Of a DNA stretch of 64,000 bases, positions 52,406-61,057 are shown piece by piece; the first letter of the stretch is position 1, and each line of letters opens with the position of its first letter. The notes beneath the pieces were generated by a model. The model did no database searches and was not told where the DNA came from. It saw only the letters and a list, made by a program, of their open reading frames with translations. A program made the translations under genes and the position numbers. This DNA is from Ammonifex thiophilus (GTDB taxonomy: Bacteria > Bacillota > Desulfotomaculia > Desulfotomaculales > Ammonificaceae), in assembly GCF_003368535.1 (NCBI RefSeq), contig NZ_QSLN01000007.1, positions 1 through 64,000 on the forward strand, written 5' to 3'.

Positions 52406-52756
52406 ATGTGCTCGGGCGGAGCTATACCGCGCTGCATCGTGGATCTCACGGCTTACTATCTGGGGCTGGCCCTGCAAGAGAAGTGCGGGGAGTGTTCCGG
52501 CTGCCGGGAGGCCCTGCCCCGAATCTACGAGCTCTTGCGCCAGATAAGCCGGGGCGAAGGAGAGATTTCTTTGCTCGACGAACTCTCCTCACTGGCCAAG
52601 CAGGTTCTGGCGGGGGAAGCCTGCCCTGCTTCCAGGATAGGGGCGCGCATGGTGCAAGAGGCCTTGGCGAACTACGACGAGGAGTTCGCTGCGCATCTTA
52701 CGGAGCGTTACTGCCCGGCTGGCGTGTGTGATATTCGCTACGTGGTGGAGGTATAA
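52406..52756 (+). CDS. Stand-alone NuoF C-terminal-like [4Fe-4S] protein
   Basis: 116 residues resembling only the last domain of NuoF/HydB-type NADH-binding subunits: EKCGECSGCREALPRIYELL gives C-x2-C-x2-C and ACPASRIG supplies the fourth cysteine, with the trailing F-x-x-H (EFAAHLTERYCPAG). The flavin and NADH domains are missing and no such gene is adjacent. It also has extra cysteines at the N-terminus (MCSGGAIPRC) and in CPAGVCDI. It could be an electron-transfer or assembly protein for a diaphorase encoded elsewhere. It lies 38 bases after hemL. Confidence 0.7.
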   Translation: MCSGGAIPRCIVDLTAYYLGLALQEKCGECSGCREALPRIYELLRQISRGEGEISLLDELSSLAKQVLAGEACPASRIGARMVQEALANYDEEFAAHLTERYCPAGVCDIRYVVEV

Positions 52757-52794
52757 CCCTAAATTTCAGCGAAAAATTAGACAAGTAAGCGCCG

Positions 52795-52831
52795 CGGGGA
52801 AAAGCTCTCCTTTGCTTTTCCCCGTTTTTTT
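52795..52831 (+). terminator. Strong Rho-independent terminator after the heme operon
   Basis: CGGGGAAAAGC (52795-52805) and GCTTTTCCCCG (52814-52824) form an 11-base-pair stem with an 8-base loop, then seven T. Confidence 0.9.
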
Positions 52832-52997
52832 ATAAGAGCTGCTTTAAAAGCCATATAGATTTTCTTTTAGCAGTCTGAAAGGGTTTCTACTGATTAGTAC
52901 GGACTTTGCACCGGCACGGGAGTGACAGTTACTTTATTTAGTAAAGGTTGAATCTTAACATAGTTAAACTTTTCACGAGGGATGGGGGTAGTTTCGG

Positions 52998-53441
52998 ATG
53001 AAAATGCTTTCGGTGGTGCTCAAAAACCTCTTCTCCCCGCCGGTCACCCGCAAATACCCGCAGGAAAACCGTTCTCCGTTTCCGGCCACGCGGGGAGAAA
53101 TCGTCTTTACTGTAGAGGAATGTATGACCTGCCGCCGCTGCGAACGTACCTGCCCGGTGGGGGCCATTAAAGTAGAGATAGGGCCCCGGCTAGAGGTAGC
53201 TTCGGCGAGCGAAGGGCAGACGCGCAGCGCCGGCCGCCTCATAAAGAGGCGCTACGATCCCTACAAGTGCATCTACTGCGGCCTGTGCATTGAGGTCTGC
53301 CCGCAGGGGATCATCGTCTTTCAGGGGACCCACACTTCGCCTGCCACCCGGAAGGAGGAGAAGGTGGCTGTCTACACGCTAGGGGCACGAAAGCCAGCTG
53401 TCCGACCGGTGGAGGAGAAGAAAGGAGCGGCTATGAACTAG
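52998..53441 (+). CDS. NuoI/EchF-like 2[4Fe-4S] ferredoxin subunit
   Basis: 147 residues. Two cluster motifs: EECMTCRRCERTCPVGAIKV near 42-60 and YKCIYCGLCIEVCPQGI near 90-107, each C-x2-C-x2-C-x3-CP. The N-terminus (LKNLFSPPVTRKYP) and the RYDP before the second motif are typical of the ferredoxin-like subunit of membrane hydrogenases and complex I. No other subunit of such a complex is beside it, so its partner is unknown. About 75 bases of AT-rich DNA precede it and probably hold its promoter. Confidence 0.8.
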   Translation: MKMLSVVLKNLFSPPVTRKYPQENRSPFPATRGEIVFTVEECMTCRRCERTCPVGAIKVEIGPRLEVASASEGQTRSAGRLIKRRYDPYKCIYCGLCIEVCPQGIIVFQGTHTSPATRKEEKVAVYTLGARKPAVRPVEEKKGAAMN

Positions 53442-54660
53442 CAACTCTCCTTTCGGTTCGGTACCAGCAGGCAGCCACGATGGCTCCGGCCAGAAGGGCA
53501 GCGGCCGATCCTAGAGTGAAGGCCCAGGGAACCCCCCAGCGGTGGGCCAAGGCGCCAGCCAGTAGGTTACCTACCGGAGAGGTGCCCACGAAGAGCAGCA
53601 CATAAAGGCTCATGACCCGCCCGCGGTAATCGTCGCGGGCGTTCAATTGTAAATTGGTATTTATGGTGCTGATGAGCACCACCATTCCCCAGCCAGCCAC
53701 GAAGAGCAAGAACAGGGCCTGGCTATACCCGGGCAAGAGACCCAAAACAATCTGGGGAAGGCAGAGAGCCAGAGCTCCGGTGACAATCCAGGCGATCCTC
53801 GGCCCCTGCCAACTAAGCCAGGCCAAGAAAATTCCTCCCGCCACTGCTCCCAAGCCCTGAGCCGTGAGAAGGTAGGCGTATTGCTGAGCCCCTTCTTTTA
53901 AGGTGAGCCGCGCCAAGGCGGGTACCAAAACATTAAAGTTGACGGCCAGAGTGCTAAAAAGGGCCAGTAACAACAGGGGATAAAGGAGCCGCGGCGTCTC
54001 CTTCACGTAAACAAAGGCCTCTTTGAGTTCCCGGAAGGGAGAAGAGGTTTCGCCTGCAACGTCTCTGCGGCTCACCACATCTATACGGACCAACTGCACC
54101 AAGACGGCCAGAAAGGAAGCGGCGTTCAAGAAAAAGCAGGTGGCCGTTCCCCAGCGGGCCAGCACCACTCCCGCCAGTGCCGGCCCCACCACCCTGGCTC
54201 CGTTGAAAAGGGCCGAGTGCAGGGCCAAAGCGTTCATGAGGGTGCGGCGGTCTACCAAATCCAGGATAAAGGATTGGCGGGCCGGCATGTCTACGGCGTT
54301 GAAGCACCCCAGAAGAAAGGCCAGTACCACTATCGCCACGTAATGAACCTTCCCCGTCACCACCAACATCCCCAGGAGAAAGGCCACCAGCATCATGCTG
54401 GCCTGGGTGAATATGATCAAGTATTTCTTAGGGAAGCGGTCGGCCAGGATTCCTCCGTAGAGCGAGAAGAGAAGAACGGGCAGAAACTGGGCCGCTCCCA
54501 CCACTCCCAGCTTAAAGGCCGAGTGGGTAAGTTCCAGGATGAGCCAGGAGAGGGCCACCTGTTGCATCCAGGTGCCGCTTACCGAGATGAGCTGTCCTGT
54601 CCAGTAAAGGCGGTAGTTGCGGTGATAGAGGGCGGCGAAAAGGGGAAAGGCGCGTCCCAG
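53431..54660 (-). CDS. MFS exporter, apparent CTG start
   Basis: About 409 residues with twelve hydrophobic segments, of the EntS-like drug/siderophore exporter branch (GGILADRFPKKYLIIFTQ between helices 2 and 3; DDYRGRVMSLYVLLFVGTSPVGNLLAG). The first ATG (54567) would remove the family's conserved N-terminus LFAALYHRNYRLYWTGQLIS. That sequence is present upstream in frame, and the only possible initiator is CTG 54660, six bases behind GGAGGGG; an in-frame TAG lies two codons further up. Substrate unknown. It converges on the ferredoxin gene with an 11-base overlap. Confidence 0.8.
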   Translation of the reverse strand: MGRAFPLFAALYHRNYRLYWTGQLISVSGTWMQQVALSWLILELTHSAFKLGVVGAAQFLPVLLFSLYGGILADRFPKKYLIIFTQASMMLVAFLLGMLVVTGKVHYVAIVVLAFLLGCFNAVDMPARQSFILDLVDRRTLMNALALHSALFNGARVVGPALAGVVLARWGTATCFFLNAASFLAVLVQLVRIDVVSRRDVAGETSSPFRELKEAFVYVKETPRLLYPLLLLALFSTLAVNFNVLVPALARLTLKEGAQQYAYLLTAQGLGAVAGGIFLAWLSWQGPRIAWIVTGALALCLPQIVLGLLPGYSQALFLLFVAGWGMVVLISTINTNLQLNARDDYRGRVMSLYVLLFVGTSPVGNLLAGALAHRWGVPWAFTLGSAAALLAGAIVAACWYRTERRVASS

Positions 54661-54695
54661 CTTCTACCCCTCCGAAGAGCAAGATCACGCGCTTC

Positions 54696-54725
54696 ATTAT
54701 ACGCTTCTTGCTGGATGGGGCTCAA
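54696..54725 (-). promoter_or_regulatory. Promoter of the MFS exporter
   Basis: On the minus strand TTGAGC and TATAAT are 18 bases apart, and the -10 box ends about 35 bases before the CTG start. Confidence 0.65.
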
Positions 54726-54809
54726 GCAGAGGGAATAGGAAAGAGGCGAGACAGCCAGAATAGAGGGTGGACTCTTTAAAGCTTTAGATTTCGGAGGAGG
54801 GAAGAAGCC

Positions 54810-55004
54810 ATGCACGTCAAGGTGGCTGAGTTGGTAGGAGAGTCTCCGCACAGCTGGCGGGAGGCGGTTCAAGCAGCGGTGAGCGAGGCTTCCCGCACCC
54901 TAGGCAATATCACCGGTGTGGAGATACTGAACCTCACGGCCAACGTAGAAAACGGGGTCATTAAAGAGTACAAGGCCAACGTCAAGGTAGCTTACGTGGA
55001 CTGA
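54810..55004 (+). CDS. Dodecin, flavin-binding protein
   Basis: 64 residues, a complete dodecin: MHVKVAELVGESPHSWREAV, then ITGVEILNLTANVENG and YKANVKVAYVD. Twelve copies form a hollow shell that stores flavin; the Trp near residue 16 stacks on the isoalloxazine. It stands behind GGAGGAGG and 11 bases before spoVAC, an unusual neighbour. Confidence 0.9.
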   Translation: MHVKVAELVGESPHSWREAVQAAVSEASRTLGNITGVEILNLTANVENGVIKEYKANVKVAYVD

Positions 55005-55015
55005 GGGGTGCGAAG

Positions 55016-55504
55016 TTGGTGAGACAGTTTGATCCTAGCCAGCCGCTGGAGATGCAAAAGCGCCAGTATCAGCAGATGGTCAACCGACTCGTACCCCGCC
55101 CGCCGGTTTGGCGCAACTGCCTCTGGGCCTTTGGAGTGGGAGGACTTATCTGTACCGCCGGCCAGGGCATCGTTTCCTTTTTCCAAGGCGTTGGGCTCAG
55201 TTTCTTAGACGCGGCCACGGCGACCTCTATCGTCCTGGTTTTCCTGGCTGCCTTCCTCACCGGTTTGGGGCTCTATGACGAGCTAGCCCGCTATGCAGGG
55301 GCGGGTATGCTCGTCCCCATAACCGGTTTTGCCAACGCCATGGTGGCTCCGGCCTTAGAGGCCCGCACGGAGGGTCTGGTTCTGGGGGTAGGGGCCAGGC
55401 TTTTCGCCGTCGCCGGCCCCATCCTGGTTTTCGGCATCGTCACCGCCTGGTTAAGTGGCCTTATCTATTACCTTTTCGGTCCCCGCCCTCCGCTGGGAAG
55501 CTAA
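55016..55504 (+). CDS. spoVAC: Stage V sporulation protein AC
   Basis: 162 residues with about four membrane segments; MVNRLVPRPPVWRNCLWAFGVGGLICTAGQ and GAGMLVPITGFANAMVAPALEARTEGLVLG are diagnostic. Part of the spore channel that loads and releases dipicolinic acid; in Bacillus it acts as a mechanosensitive channel. TTG 55016. Expected to be transcribed in the forespore by SigG, though I did not identify its boxes. Confidence 0.93.
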   Translation: MVRQFDPSQPLEMQKRQYQQMVNRLVPRPPVWRNCLWAFGVGGLICTAGQGIVSFFQGVGLSFLDAATATSIVLVFLAAFLTGLGLYDELARYAGAGMLVPITGFANAMVAPALEARTEGLVLGVGARLFAVAGPILVFGIVTAWLSGLIYYLFGPRPPLGS

Positions 55505-55520
55505 AAGGGGGAAGAGCTTC

Positions 55521-56534
55521 ATGCCGGCACCCAAGAGAATAGGAAGTCAAACGGTGGCCTTTGCTCAACCGCCGGTCATCCTGGCCACGGCCGCCCTGGC
55601 AGGAGCCAAGGAGGGGCAGGGCCCGCTGCGCCCCACCTTCGATAAGGTCATAGAGGACCCGTACTACGGGGAAGACAGCTGGGAGAAGGCTGAGAGGCGC
55701 TTCTTACAGGAGGCTTTGGAGAAAGCGCTGGCCAAGGCCAATCTCCGGCCCGAGCAGGTAGACTACCTTTTGGCGGGGGACCTGCTAAACCAGATCGTGG
55801 CAGCCAACTTCGCCGCCCGAGCTCTAGGAATTCCCTACGTGGGGCTTTACGGGGCCTGCGCTACCATATATGAGGGCCTGGCCCTGGGAGCCATGCTTAT
55901 CGATGGCGGTTTTGCCGACTACGTCCTCATCGGTTCTTCCAGCCACTATTCCACGGCGGAAAGACAATTCCGCTTTCCCACCGAGCACGGGAGCCAGCGC
56001 CCCCCTACGGCCCAGTGGACGGTGACGGGTGCGGGAGCCATCTTACTCGGCAGGCAGGGGAAAGGGCCCCGGGTTACCCATGCCACCATCGGCCGGGTGA
56101 TAGACCTAGGGAGCACCGATCCTATGAACATGGGGGCGGCCATGGCTCCTGCTGCCGCCAACACCATAGTGAGTCATCTCAGCGACCTGGGAAGGCAGGT
56201 CACCGACTACGACCTCATCTTAACGGGGGACCTGGGCTACTACGGACGGGAGCTCTTGCTGGCCCTTTGCCGGGAGTATGGGTATGAACTTGGTGAGCGG
56301 CACAACGACTGCGGGCTCATGATCTTCGACCGCCAGAAGCAGGATGTGCACGCCGGCGGCAGCGGCTGCGGCTGCCCGGCGGTGGTCACCTGCGGTTACC
56401 TTTTCCAGGAGTTGTCTGCTGGGCGCCTGCGACGGGTGCTGGGGATAGGTACGGGGGCGCTTATGAGCCCCATAACCACCAAGCAGGGGGACACCATCCC
56501 GGCCATAGCCCACGCAGTGGTTCTGGAGGCTTGA
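55521..56534 (+). CDS. spoVAD: Stage V sporulation protein AD
   Basis: 337 residues from ATG 55521 (behind GGGGGAAGAG). A thiolase-like fold; YYGEDSWEKAERRF, GACATIYEGLALGAMLI, and DCGLMIFDRQKQDVHAGGSGCGCPAVV are typical. Binds dipicolinic acid directly. A longer frame starting inside spoVAC is a shadow. Confidence 0.93.
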   Translation: MPAPKRIGSQTVAFAQPPVILATAALAGAKEGQGPLRPTFDKVIEDPYYGEDSWEKAERRFLQEALEKALAKANLRPEQVDYLLAGDLLNQIVAANFAARALGIPYVGLYGACATIYEGLALGAMLIDGGFADYVLIGSSSHYSTAERQFRFPTEHGSQRPPTAQWTVTGAGAILLGRQGKGPRVTHATIGRVIDLGSTDPMNMGAAMAPAAANTIVSHLSDLGRQVTDYDLILTGDLGYYGRELLLALCREYGYELGERHNDCGLMIFDRQKQDVHAGGSGCGCPAVVTCGYLFQELSAGRLRRVLGIGTGALMSPITTKQGDTIPAIAHAVVLEA

Positions 56535-56547
56535 AGGGGGAAAAGAG

Positions 56548-56904
56548 ATGCTTTTCTTAAAGGCCTTCCTGGTAGGCGGCTTCATCTGCTTGCTGGCTCA
56601 GCTCTTGATGGACCTTACCAGCCACAAGGTGACTCCGGCGCACGTCCTGGTGGGGCTAGTCACCACCGGTGCGGTCCTGAGCGCTCTAGGGCTTTACGAG
56701 CCCTTGGTGAAATTTGCGGGAGCGGGTGCCACCGTGCCCCTTACCGGCTTCGGGCACCTGCTGGCACAGGGAGCCATAAAAGGAGCGGCACGGGAGGGGC
56801 TTTTGGGAGTTTTCCGGGGAGGGGTGGCTTCGGCAGCAGCCGGGATAACGGCCGCCGTGGTCTTCGGCTACTTCGCCGCTCTGCTTTTCCGCCCCAAAGG
56901 CTAA
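56548..56904 (+). CDS. spoVAE: Stage V sporulation protein AE (SpoVAEb)
   Basis: 118 residues, membrane protein with three to four segments, related in sequence to SpoVAC (FAGAGATVPLTGFGHLLAQGAIKGA). Works with SpoVAC and SpoVAD in dipicolinate transport. 13 bases after spoVAD. Confidence 0.92.
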   Translation: MLFLKAFLVGGFICLLAQLLMDLTSHKVTPAHVLVGLVTTGAVLSALGLYEPLVKFAGAGATVPLTGFGHLLAQGAIKGAAREGLLGVFRGGVASAAAGITAAVVFGYFAALLFRPKG

Positions 56905-56921
56905 AGTGGGGAGGGTAGAGT

Positions 56922-58412
56922 GTGACCAAGCGCCAAACACCGCTTTCCAAAAACCTGGAAGATAATCTTAAGGAGCTCGACCGGCGCCTGGTGTTCAAGA
57001 AGAATTTCGATCTCATCCTGCGCGAGATCGAGATCGGCAGAAGAAAGGCGGCCTTTCTCTTCGTCGACGCCTTCGCCAAGGACACTCCCTTAAGCCTTAT
57101 CATGCGCGAGTTTTCCCGCCTGCAGCCGGAGGAGATAGCTTTCAACACTTTCCAGAAGCTCCTTTACCGGCACGTGGTCTACGGCGAGGTGCAGGAACTC
57201 AAAACCCTGGAAGAGGTGATTGACGCCGCTTTGAGCGGCCCCGCCGTTTTACTGTTGGACGGGGAGGCGCGCGCCATAGCCATAGATGTGCGCCAGTACC
57301 CAGCCCGCATGCCCGAGGAGCCCGACCTGGAAAAGGTAACCCGAGGTTCCCGCGACGGCTTCGTGGAGACGCTGGTGCACAACACCGCTCTGCTGCGCCG
57401 GCGGCTGCGCGATCCCCGGCTGCGCATCGAGCACCTTACCGCCGGCGTCCGCTCCAGGACCGATATCGCGCTGGTGTATCTGGACGACGTGGCCAACCCG
57501 GAGATAGTGGACAGCGTACGGGAGAAAATCCAGCGCATAAACATCGACGGTCTCCCCATGGCGGAAAAAACGGTGGAGGAGCTCATCACTCCGGGGAGCT
57601 TCTGGAACCCCTTCCCGCGGGTACGCTACACGGAAAGGCCGGACGTAGCGGCGGCACACCTGCTGGACGGGCACGTGGTGGTCATGGTGGACACCTCTCC
57701 CAGCGTCATTATCCTCCCCTGCACCTTCTTCCACCACCTGCAGCACGCGGAGGAATTCCGGCAGAGCCCGGCCATAGGGGTGTACCTGCGCTGGGTGCGC
57801 TTCGCCGGGGTACTCCTCTCTATCTTCCTCACCCCACTCTGGCTCCTCCTGGCTCTTGAGCCCGGGCTTCTGCCGCCGGAGCTGAAGTTCATAGGCCCTA
57901 AAAAAATAGGGGCCATGCCCCTGTTCGTTCAGTTCTTGTTGGCCGAGGTGGCCATCGACATGATCCGTATGGCCACTATCCATACCCCTAGCCCCATTGC
58001 CACTTCTACCGGTATCATCGCCGCCGTGCTGCTGGGAGATATCGCTGCTCGGGCCGGGCTCTTCATACCCGAGGTGACCCTCTATGTGGCCACGGCCGCC
58101 ATCGGCACTTTCCTTACCCCTTCTTATGAGCTCAGCATGGCTAACCGGCTGCTGCGGCTTTTTATCCTGGTCCTTACCGGGCTTTTCCTCCTCCCGGGAT
58201 TCATTATAGGCTGCCTCCTCTCCTTCGCCGCCCTGGCCCTTACCCGCTCTTTCGGCATCCCTTATCTGTGGCCGCTTTTGCCCTTTAACCTCGAAGGCCT
58301 AAAGAGTGTTCTCATTCGACCGCCGGTGGCCATCCAGCATAGCCGCCCTTCCATCCTCAAGCCAATAGATCCGGACCGGCAGCCGCAGATGCGCCCCGAG
58401 GGCGGGGGCTGA
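56922..58412 (+). CDS. spoVAF: Stage V sporulation protein AF (GerA-like)
   Basis: 496 residues. An N-terminal soluble domain of the GerA type (about 1-285: RSRTDIALVYLDDVANPEIV, VDTSPSVIILPCTFFHHLQ) and a C-terminal membrane domain (about 290-460). SpoVAF assembles with a small partner in the spore inner membrane and speeds germination. GTG 56922. Its last 56 bases overlap the end of hydE on the other strand. Confidence 0.92.
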   Translation: MTKRQTPLSKNLEDNLKELDRRLVFKKNFDLILREIEIGRRKAAFLFVDAFAKDTPLSLIMREFSRLQPEEIAFNTFQKLLYRHVVYGEVQELKTLEEVIDAALSGPAVLLLDGEARAIAIDVRQYPARMPEEPDLEKVTRGSRDGFVETLVHNTALLRRRLRDPRLRIEHLTAGVRSRTDIALVYLDDVANPEIVDSVREKIQRINIDGLPMAEKTVEELITPGSFWNPFPRVRYTERPDVAAAHLLDGHVVVMVDTSPSVIILPCTFFHHLQHAEEFRQSPAIGVYLRWVRFAGVLLSIFLTPLWLLLALEPGLLPPELKFIGPKKIGAMPLFVQFLLAEVAIDMIRMATIHTPSPIATSTGIIAAVLLGDIAARAGLFIPEVTLYVATAAIGTFLTPSYELSMANRLLRLFILVLTGLFLLPGFIIGCLLSFAALALTRSFGIPYLWPLLPFNLEGLKSVLIRPPVAIQHSRPSILKPIDPDRQPQMRPEGGG

Positions 58413-59439
58413 AACCAAGGTCCTGCCCTACGGTCCTGCCCAAGGCTTGAAGACGCTCCTGCCAGTAAGCGAAGGCGTTCGGGTGAGGGTCAGCCTGAGC
58501 CTTTCCAGGGTAGAGCTGGTAAAGCAGGCGGTAGCGGTGGGGAGTGACGTCGGGCATGACCACGTTGGCCCCGCACAAAAGCGCTGCCTCGCGTCCCCCT
58601 TTTTGGGCCACGCCGGTAGCCGTGGTGGCCGGTAAATTGGCGTAAGGAAGGCAAAGCCTGGTGAGAGCCAGGACTTTGAGGGTAAGAAAGGGCGAGCCGG
58701 GGGAGGCCTTCCCCAGCGGGGTGTCGGGATGGGGGATAAAGGGACCGATTCCGGCCATCTCTGCCTGCAGCTCCCGCATGAAGAGCACGTCTTCCGCCAG
58801 GCTTTCCAGGCTCTGCCCTGGAAGGCCCACCATGCACCCGGCTCCCGTCTCGTATCCCAGCTCCTTGAGCCACTCCAGGCAGCGCCGGCGCTTGGTCAGG
58901 GAAGTGTCCGGTTTGAGCCGGGCGAAGAGCTCGGGGTCGGCGGTCTCGTGGCGGAGAAGATACCGATCGGCCCCGGCTTCCTTGAGAAGCGCGTAGTCCT
59001 CGTAGGCGAGTTCTCCCACCGAAAGGGTGACCGCCACCCCCAGCTTTTTGACCTCTTTCACGACCTCCGCCAGACGCTCCGGCGTCCAGCAAGGATCTTC
59101 GCCCGACTGCAAGACCACGGTTTTAAAACCTTGAGAGGCCGCTTCTTCGGCGGCTTGAACCACCTCCCGGGCGCTCATACGGTAGCGGGGAAGGCGCCGG
59201 TTTTCCCTCCTTAGCCCACAGTAAAGGCAATTGTTCCGGCAAAAGTTGGAAAACTCGATAATGGCCCGCAGGTGCACCACGGGACCAAAAACCTGGGCCC
59301 GCACTAGGTCGGCGGCCTTAAAGAGGATTTCCGCCTCCTCTTCCCCGGCCCTTAAAAGGTAGAGGATTTCCTCCCGGGTGAGGGGAGGTCCGGAAAAGGC
59401 CCGCTTTGCCAACTCTTCCGCCGTAAAGCAAAACTCCAT
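58357..59439 (-). CDS. hydE: [FeFe]-hydrogenase maturase HydE
   Basis: A radical SAM enzyme of about 360 residues. C-x3-C-x2-C is in FSNFCRNNCLYCGLRREN; VLQSGEDPCWTPERL, RHETADPELFARLKP and GCMVGLPGQSLESLAEDVLF follow, then FIPHPDTPLG. It processes the HydG product while the diiron centre of the H-cluster is built. ATG 59439 is preferred to TTG 59448, because AAGGAG is then nine bases away. Last gene of the operon; its 3' end runs into spoVAF antisense. Confidence 0.92.
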   Translation of the reverse strand: MEFCFTAEELAKRAFSGPPLTREEILYLLRAGEEEAEILFKAADLVRAQVFGPVVHLRAIIEFSNFCRNNCLYCGLRRENRRLPRYRMSAREVVQAAEEAASQGFKTVVLQSGEDPCWTPERLAEVVKEVKKLGVAVTLSVGELAYEDYALLKEAGADRYLLRHETADPELFARLKPDTSLTKRRRCLEWLKELGYETGAGCMVGLPGQSLESLAEDVLFMRELQAEMAGIGPFIPHPDTPLGKASPGSPFLTLKVLALTRLCLPYANLPATTATGVAQKGGREAALLCGANVVMPDVTPHRYRLLYQLYPGKAQADPHPNAFAYWQERLQALGRTVGQDLGFSPRPRGASAAAGPDLLA

Positions 59440-59444
59440 TAGCT

Positions 59445-60722
59445 TCAACTCCTTGCCCGGCGCAGAAGCTCGAGCTCCAGCTCCATTTCTTCTTCCGTGG
59501 GTTCGAGCAGGGCCTGCAGGGCGGGGAAAGGGGAGAGAGCGCGTCGCAACACCCCGTGCATGTGAGCCATGATCACGCCGTAGTTGACGATGGGTACCCC
59601 GGCCTGGCGGGCCTGCATAAGCCTGGAGAGCATCTCCTTGCGGTTGAGCATGCAGGCCCCGCAGTGAACGATGAGCTTATAGTCCCTTAGATTCTCCGGT
59701 AAAGGACCGCTTCCTGCCACCACGTCGAAGTGAAGCTCTCCGCCCACCCGCGAGCGCAACCAGCGGGGTATCTTTACCCGGCCGATATCGTCTTCGATGG
59801 GGTGGTGAGTGCAGGCCTCGGCGATGAGCACCCGGTCGCCAGGACGTAGTTCATCCACCGCTTTGACTCCCATAACCAGGGTCTCAAGGTCCCCCTTGTA
59901 GCGGGCGAAGAGAACGGAGAAGGAAGTAAAAAGGACATCGGGCGGGGTGTCAGCTGCCGCCTTGAGATAAGCCGAGGCGTCGGTGATCACCAGACGGGGC
60001 TTGGTGCCGAGAAGGCTCAGAGCATGCTTGAGTTCCCGTTCCTTGACCATGATGGCCACCGCATCGTGGTCGATGATATCCCTTATTACCTGCTGCTGGG
60101 GGAGGATGAGCCTCCCTTTAGGAGCGGCCTTATCTATGGGAATCACCAGCACCACCAGATCACCTGGCTGGATGAGATCCCCCACTATGGTGGGCATGGT
60201 CCAATCTTTGGGAGCGTGCTGGATTATTACTTGCTTGAGCTCCTCTATCCCTTGGCGGGTGAGCGCGCTCACAAACACCTTAGGGGAGGCGAGCTCAACC
60301 CCGAGGCCGTGGCGCACTACTTCCGGATAGAGGTCGATCTTGTTTATCACCGTGACCACCGGCACCTTGTGCTCCTCGCAGCGCCTGAGCACCTCTTCTT
60401 CGTAAGGGCCGAAGCCCCGACCAGGGTCGACGACCAGCAGGGCCAGGTCGGTGCGATTGAGCACCTCAAAACTTTTCCTCACCCGGAGGGCTCCCAATTC
60501 CCCCACGTCATCGATGCCAGCGGTGTCGATGACCATCACCGGCCCCAAGGGCAAAATCTCCATAGCCTTGGCCACCGGGTCGGTAGTGGTCCCCGGAACG
60601 TCGGAGACGATGGCCACCTCCTGCCCGGTCAGCGCGTTTATAAGGCTCGACTTTCCGGCGTTACGGCGGCCGAAAAGGGCTATGTGCAGCCTCTGCCCCC
60701 GGGGTGTGGTGTTGAGACTCAC
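59445..60722 (-). CDS. hydF: [FeFe]-hydrogenase maturation GTPase HydF
   Basis: 425 residues. N-terminal GTPase with GRRNAGKSSLINALTGQ, DTAG (VIDTAGIDDVGELG) and VINKID. The C-terminal cluster domain has ACTHHPIEDDIGR and IVHCGACMLNRKEM, giving the conserved His and two cysteines for its [4Fe-4S] cluster. It is the scaffold on which the diiron cluster is assembled and passed to the hydrogenase. GTG 60722 overlaps the small gene before it by four bases. Confidence 0.94.
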   Translation of the reverse strand: MSLNTTPRGQRLHIALFGRRNAGKSSLINALTGQEVAIVSDVPGTTTDPVAKAMEILPLGPVMVIDTAGIDDVGELGALRVRKSFEVLNRTDLALLVVDPGRGFGPYEEEVLRRCEEHKVPVVTVINKIDLYPEVVRHGLGVELASPKVFVSALTRQGIEELKQVIIQHAPKDWTMPTIVGDLIQPGDLVVLVIPIDKAAPKGRLILPQQQVIRDIIDHDAVAIMVKERELKHALSLLGTKPRLVITDASAYLKAAADTPPDVLFTSFSVLFARYKGDLETLVMGVKAVDELRPGDRVLIAEACTHHPIEDDIGRVKIPRWLRSRVGGELHFDVVAGSGPLPENLRDYKLIVHCGACMLNRKEMLSRLMQARQAGVPIVNYGVIMAHMHGVLRRALSPFPALQALLEPTEEEMELELELLRRARS

Positions 60723-61057
60723 AAAGCCTCCCTCCCTTTATCGGCGTAAAACTCCACCACTTGGCGCAAAGCGGCCAAGAGCTCGGCCTTTGCCCCTTCC
60801 TCCAGCCGTTCCGCCCCTTCCAGAAAGGCGTAAAGACCGTGGCCCAGGGGCTCCTTTACGGCGGGAAGGTAGGTTTCCTCCCCGTAGTAAGTCAGGTGGT
60901 GAAGCCTTCGGCCTATGGCTCGGGCAAAGTAGAGCTTGGGGAGGCCGAAGAGCCGACAAGCTACTTCGGCCGCCCGCTGCAGAGCTTCGGTCAACTCTTT
61001 TTCCCGCAAAGCCGCTTCCACTATTTGCTCTGCCCTGGACTTAAACGTAGAGGTCAC
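60719..61057 (-). CDS. Small unknown protein between HydG and HydF
   Basis: 112 residues from GTG 61057 (GGGAG just before it), overlapping hydG by 17 bases and hydF by 4, so it is fully built into the maturation operon. Mostly helical: AEQIVEAALREKELTEALQR, ACRLFGLPKLYFARAIGRR, YYGEETYLPAVKEPLGHGLY, then a charged end. No cysteine cluster, no helix-turn-helix, and not like the TM1266 regulators known from hyd loci. I do not recognise the family; a chaperone-like or assembly role is a guess from position. The longer frame to 61231 is antisense-free but runs inside hydG without a start site. Confidence 0.65.
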   Translation of the reverse strand: MTSTFKSRAEQIVEAALREKELTEALQRAAEVACRLFGLPKLYFARAIGRRLHHLTYYGEETYLPAVKEPLGHGLYAFLEGAERLEEGAKAELLAALRQVVEFYADKGREAL

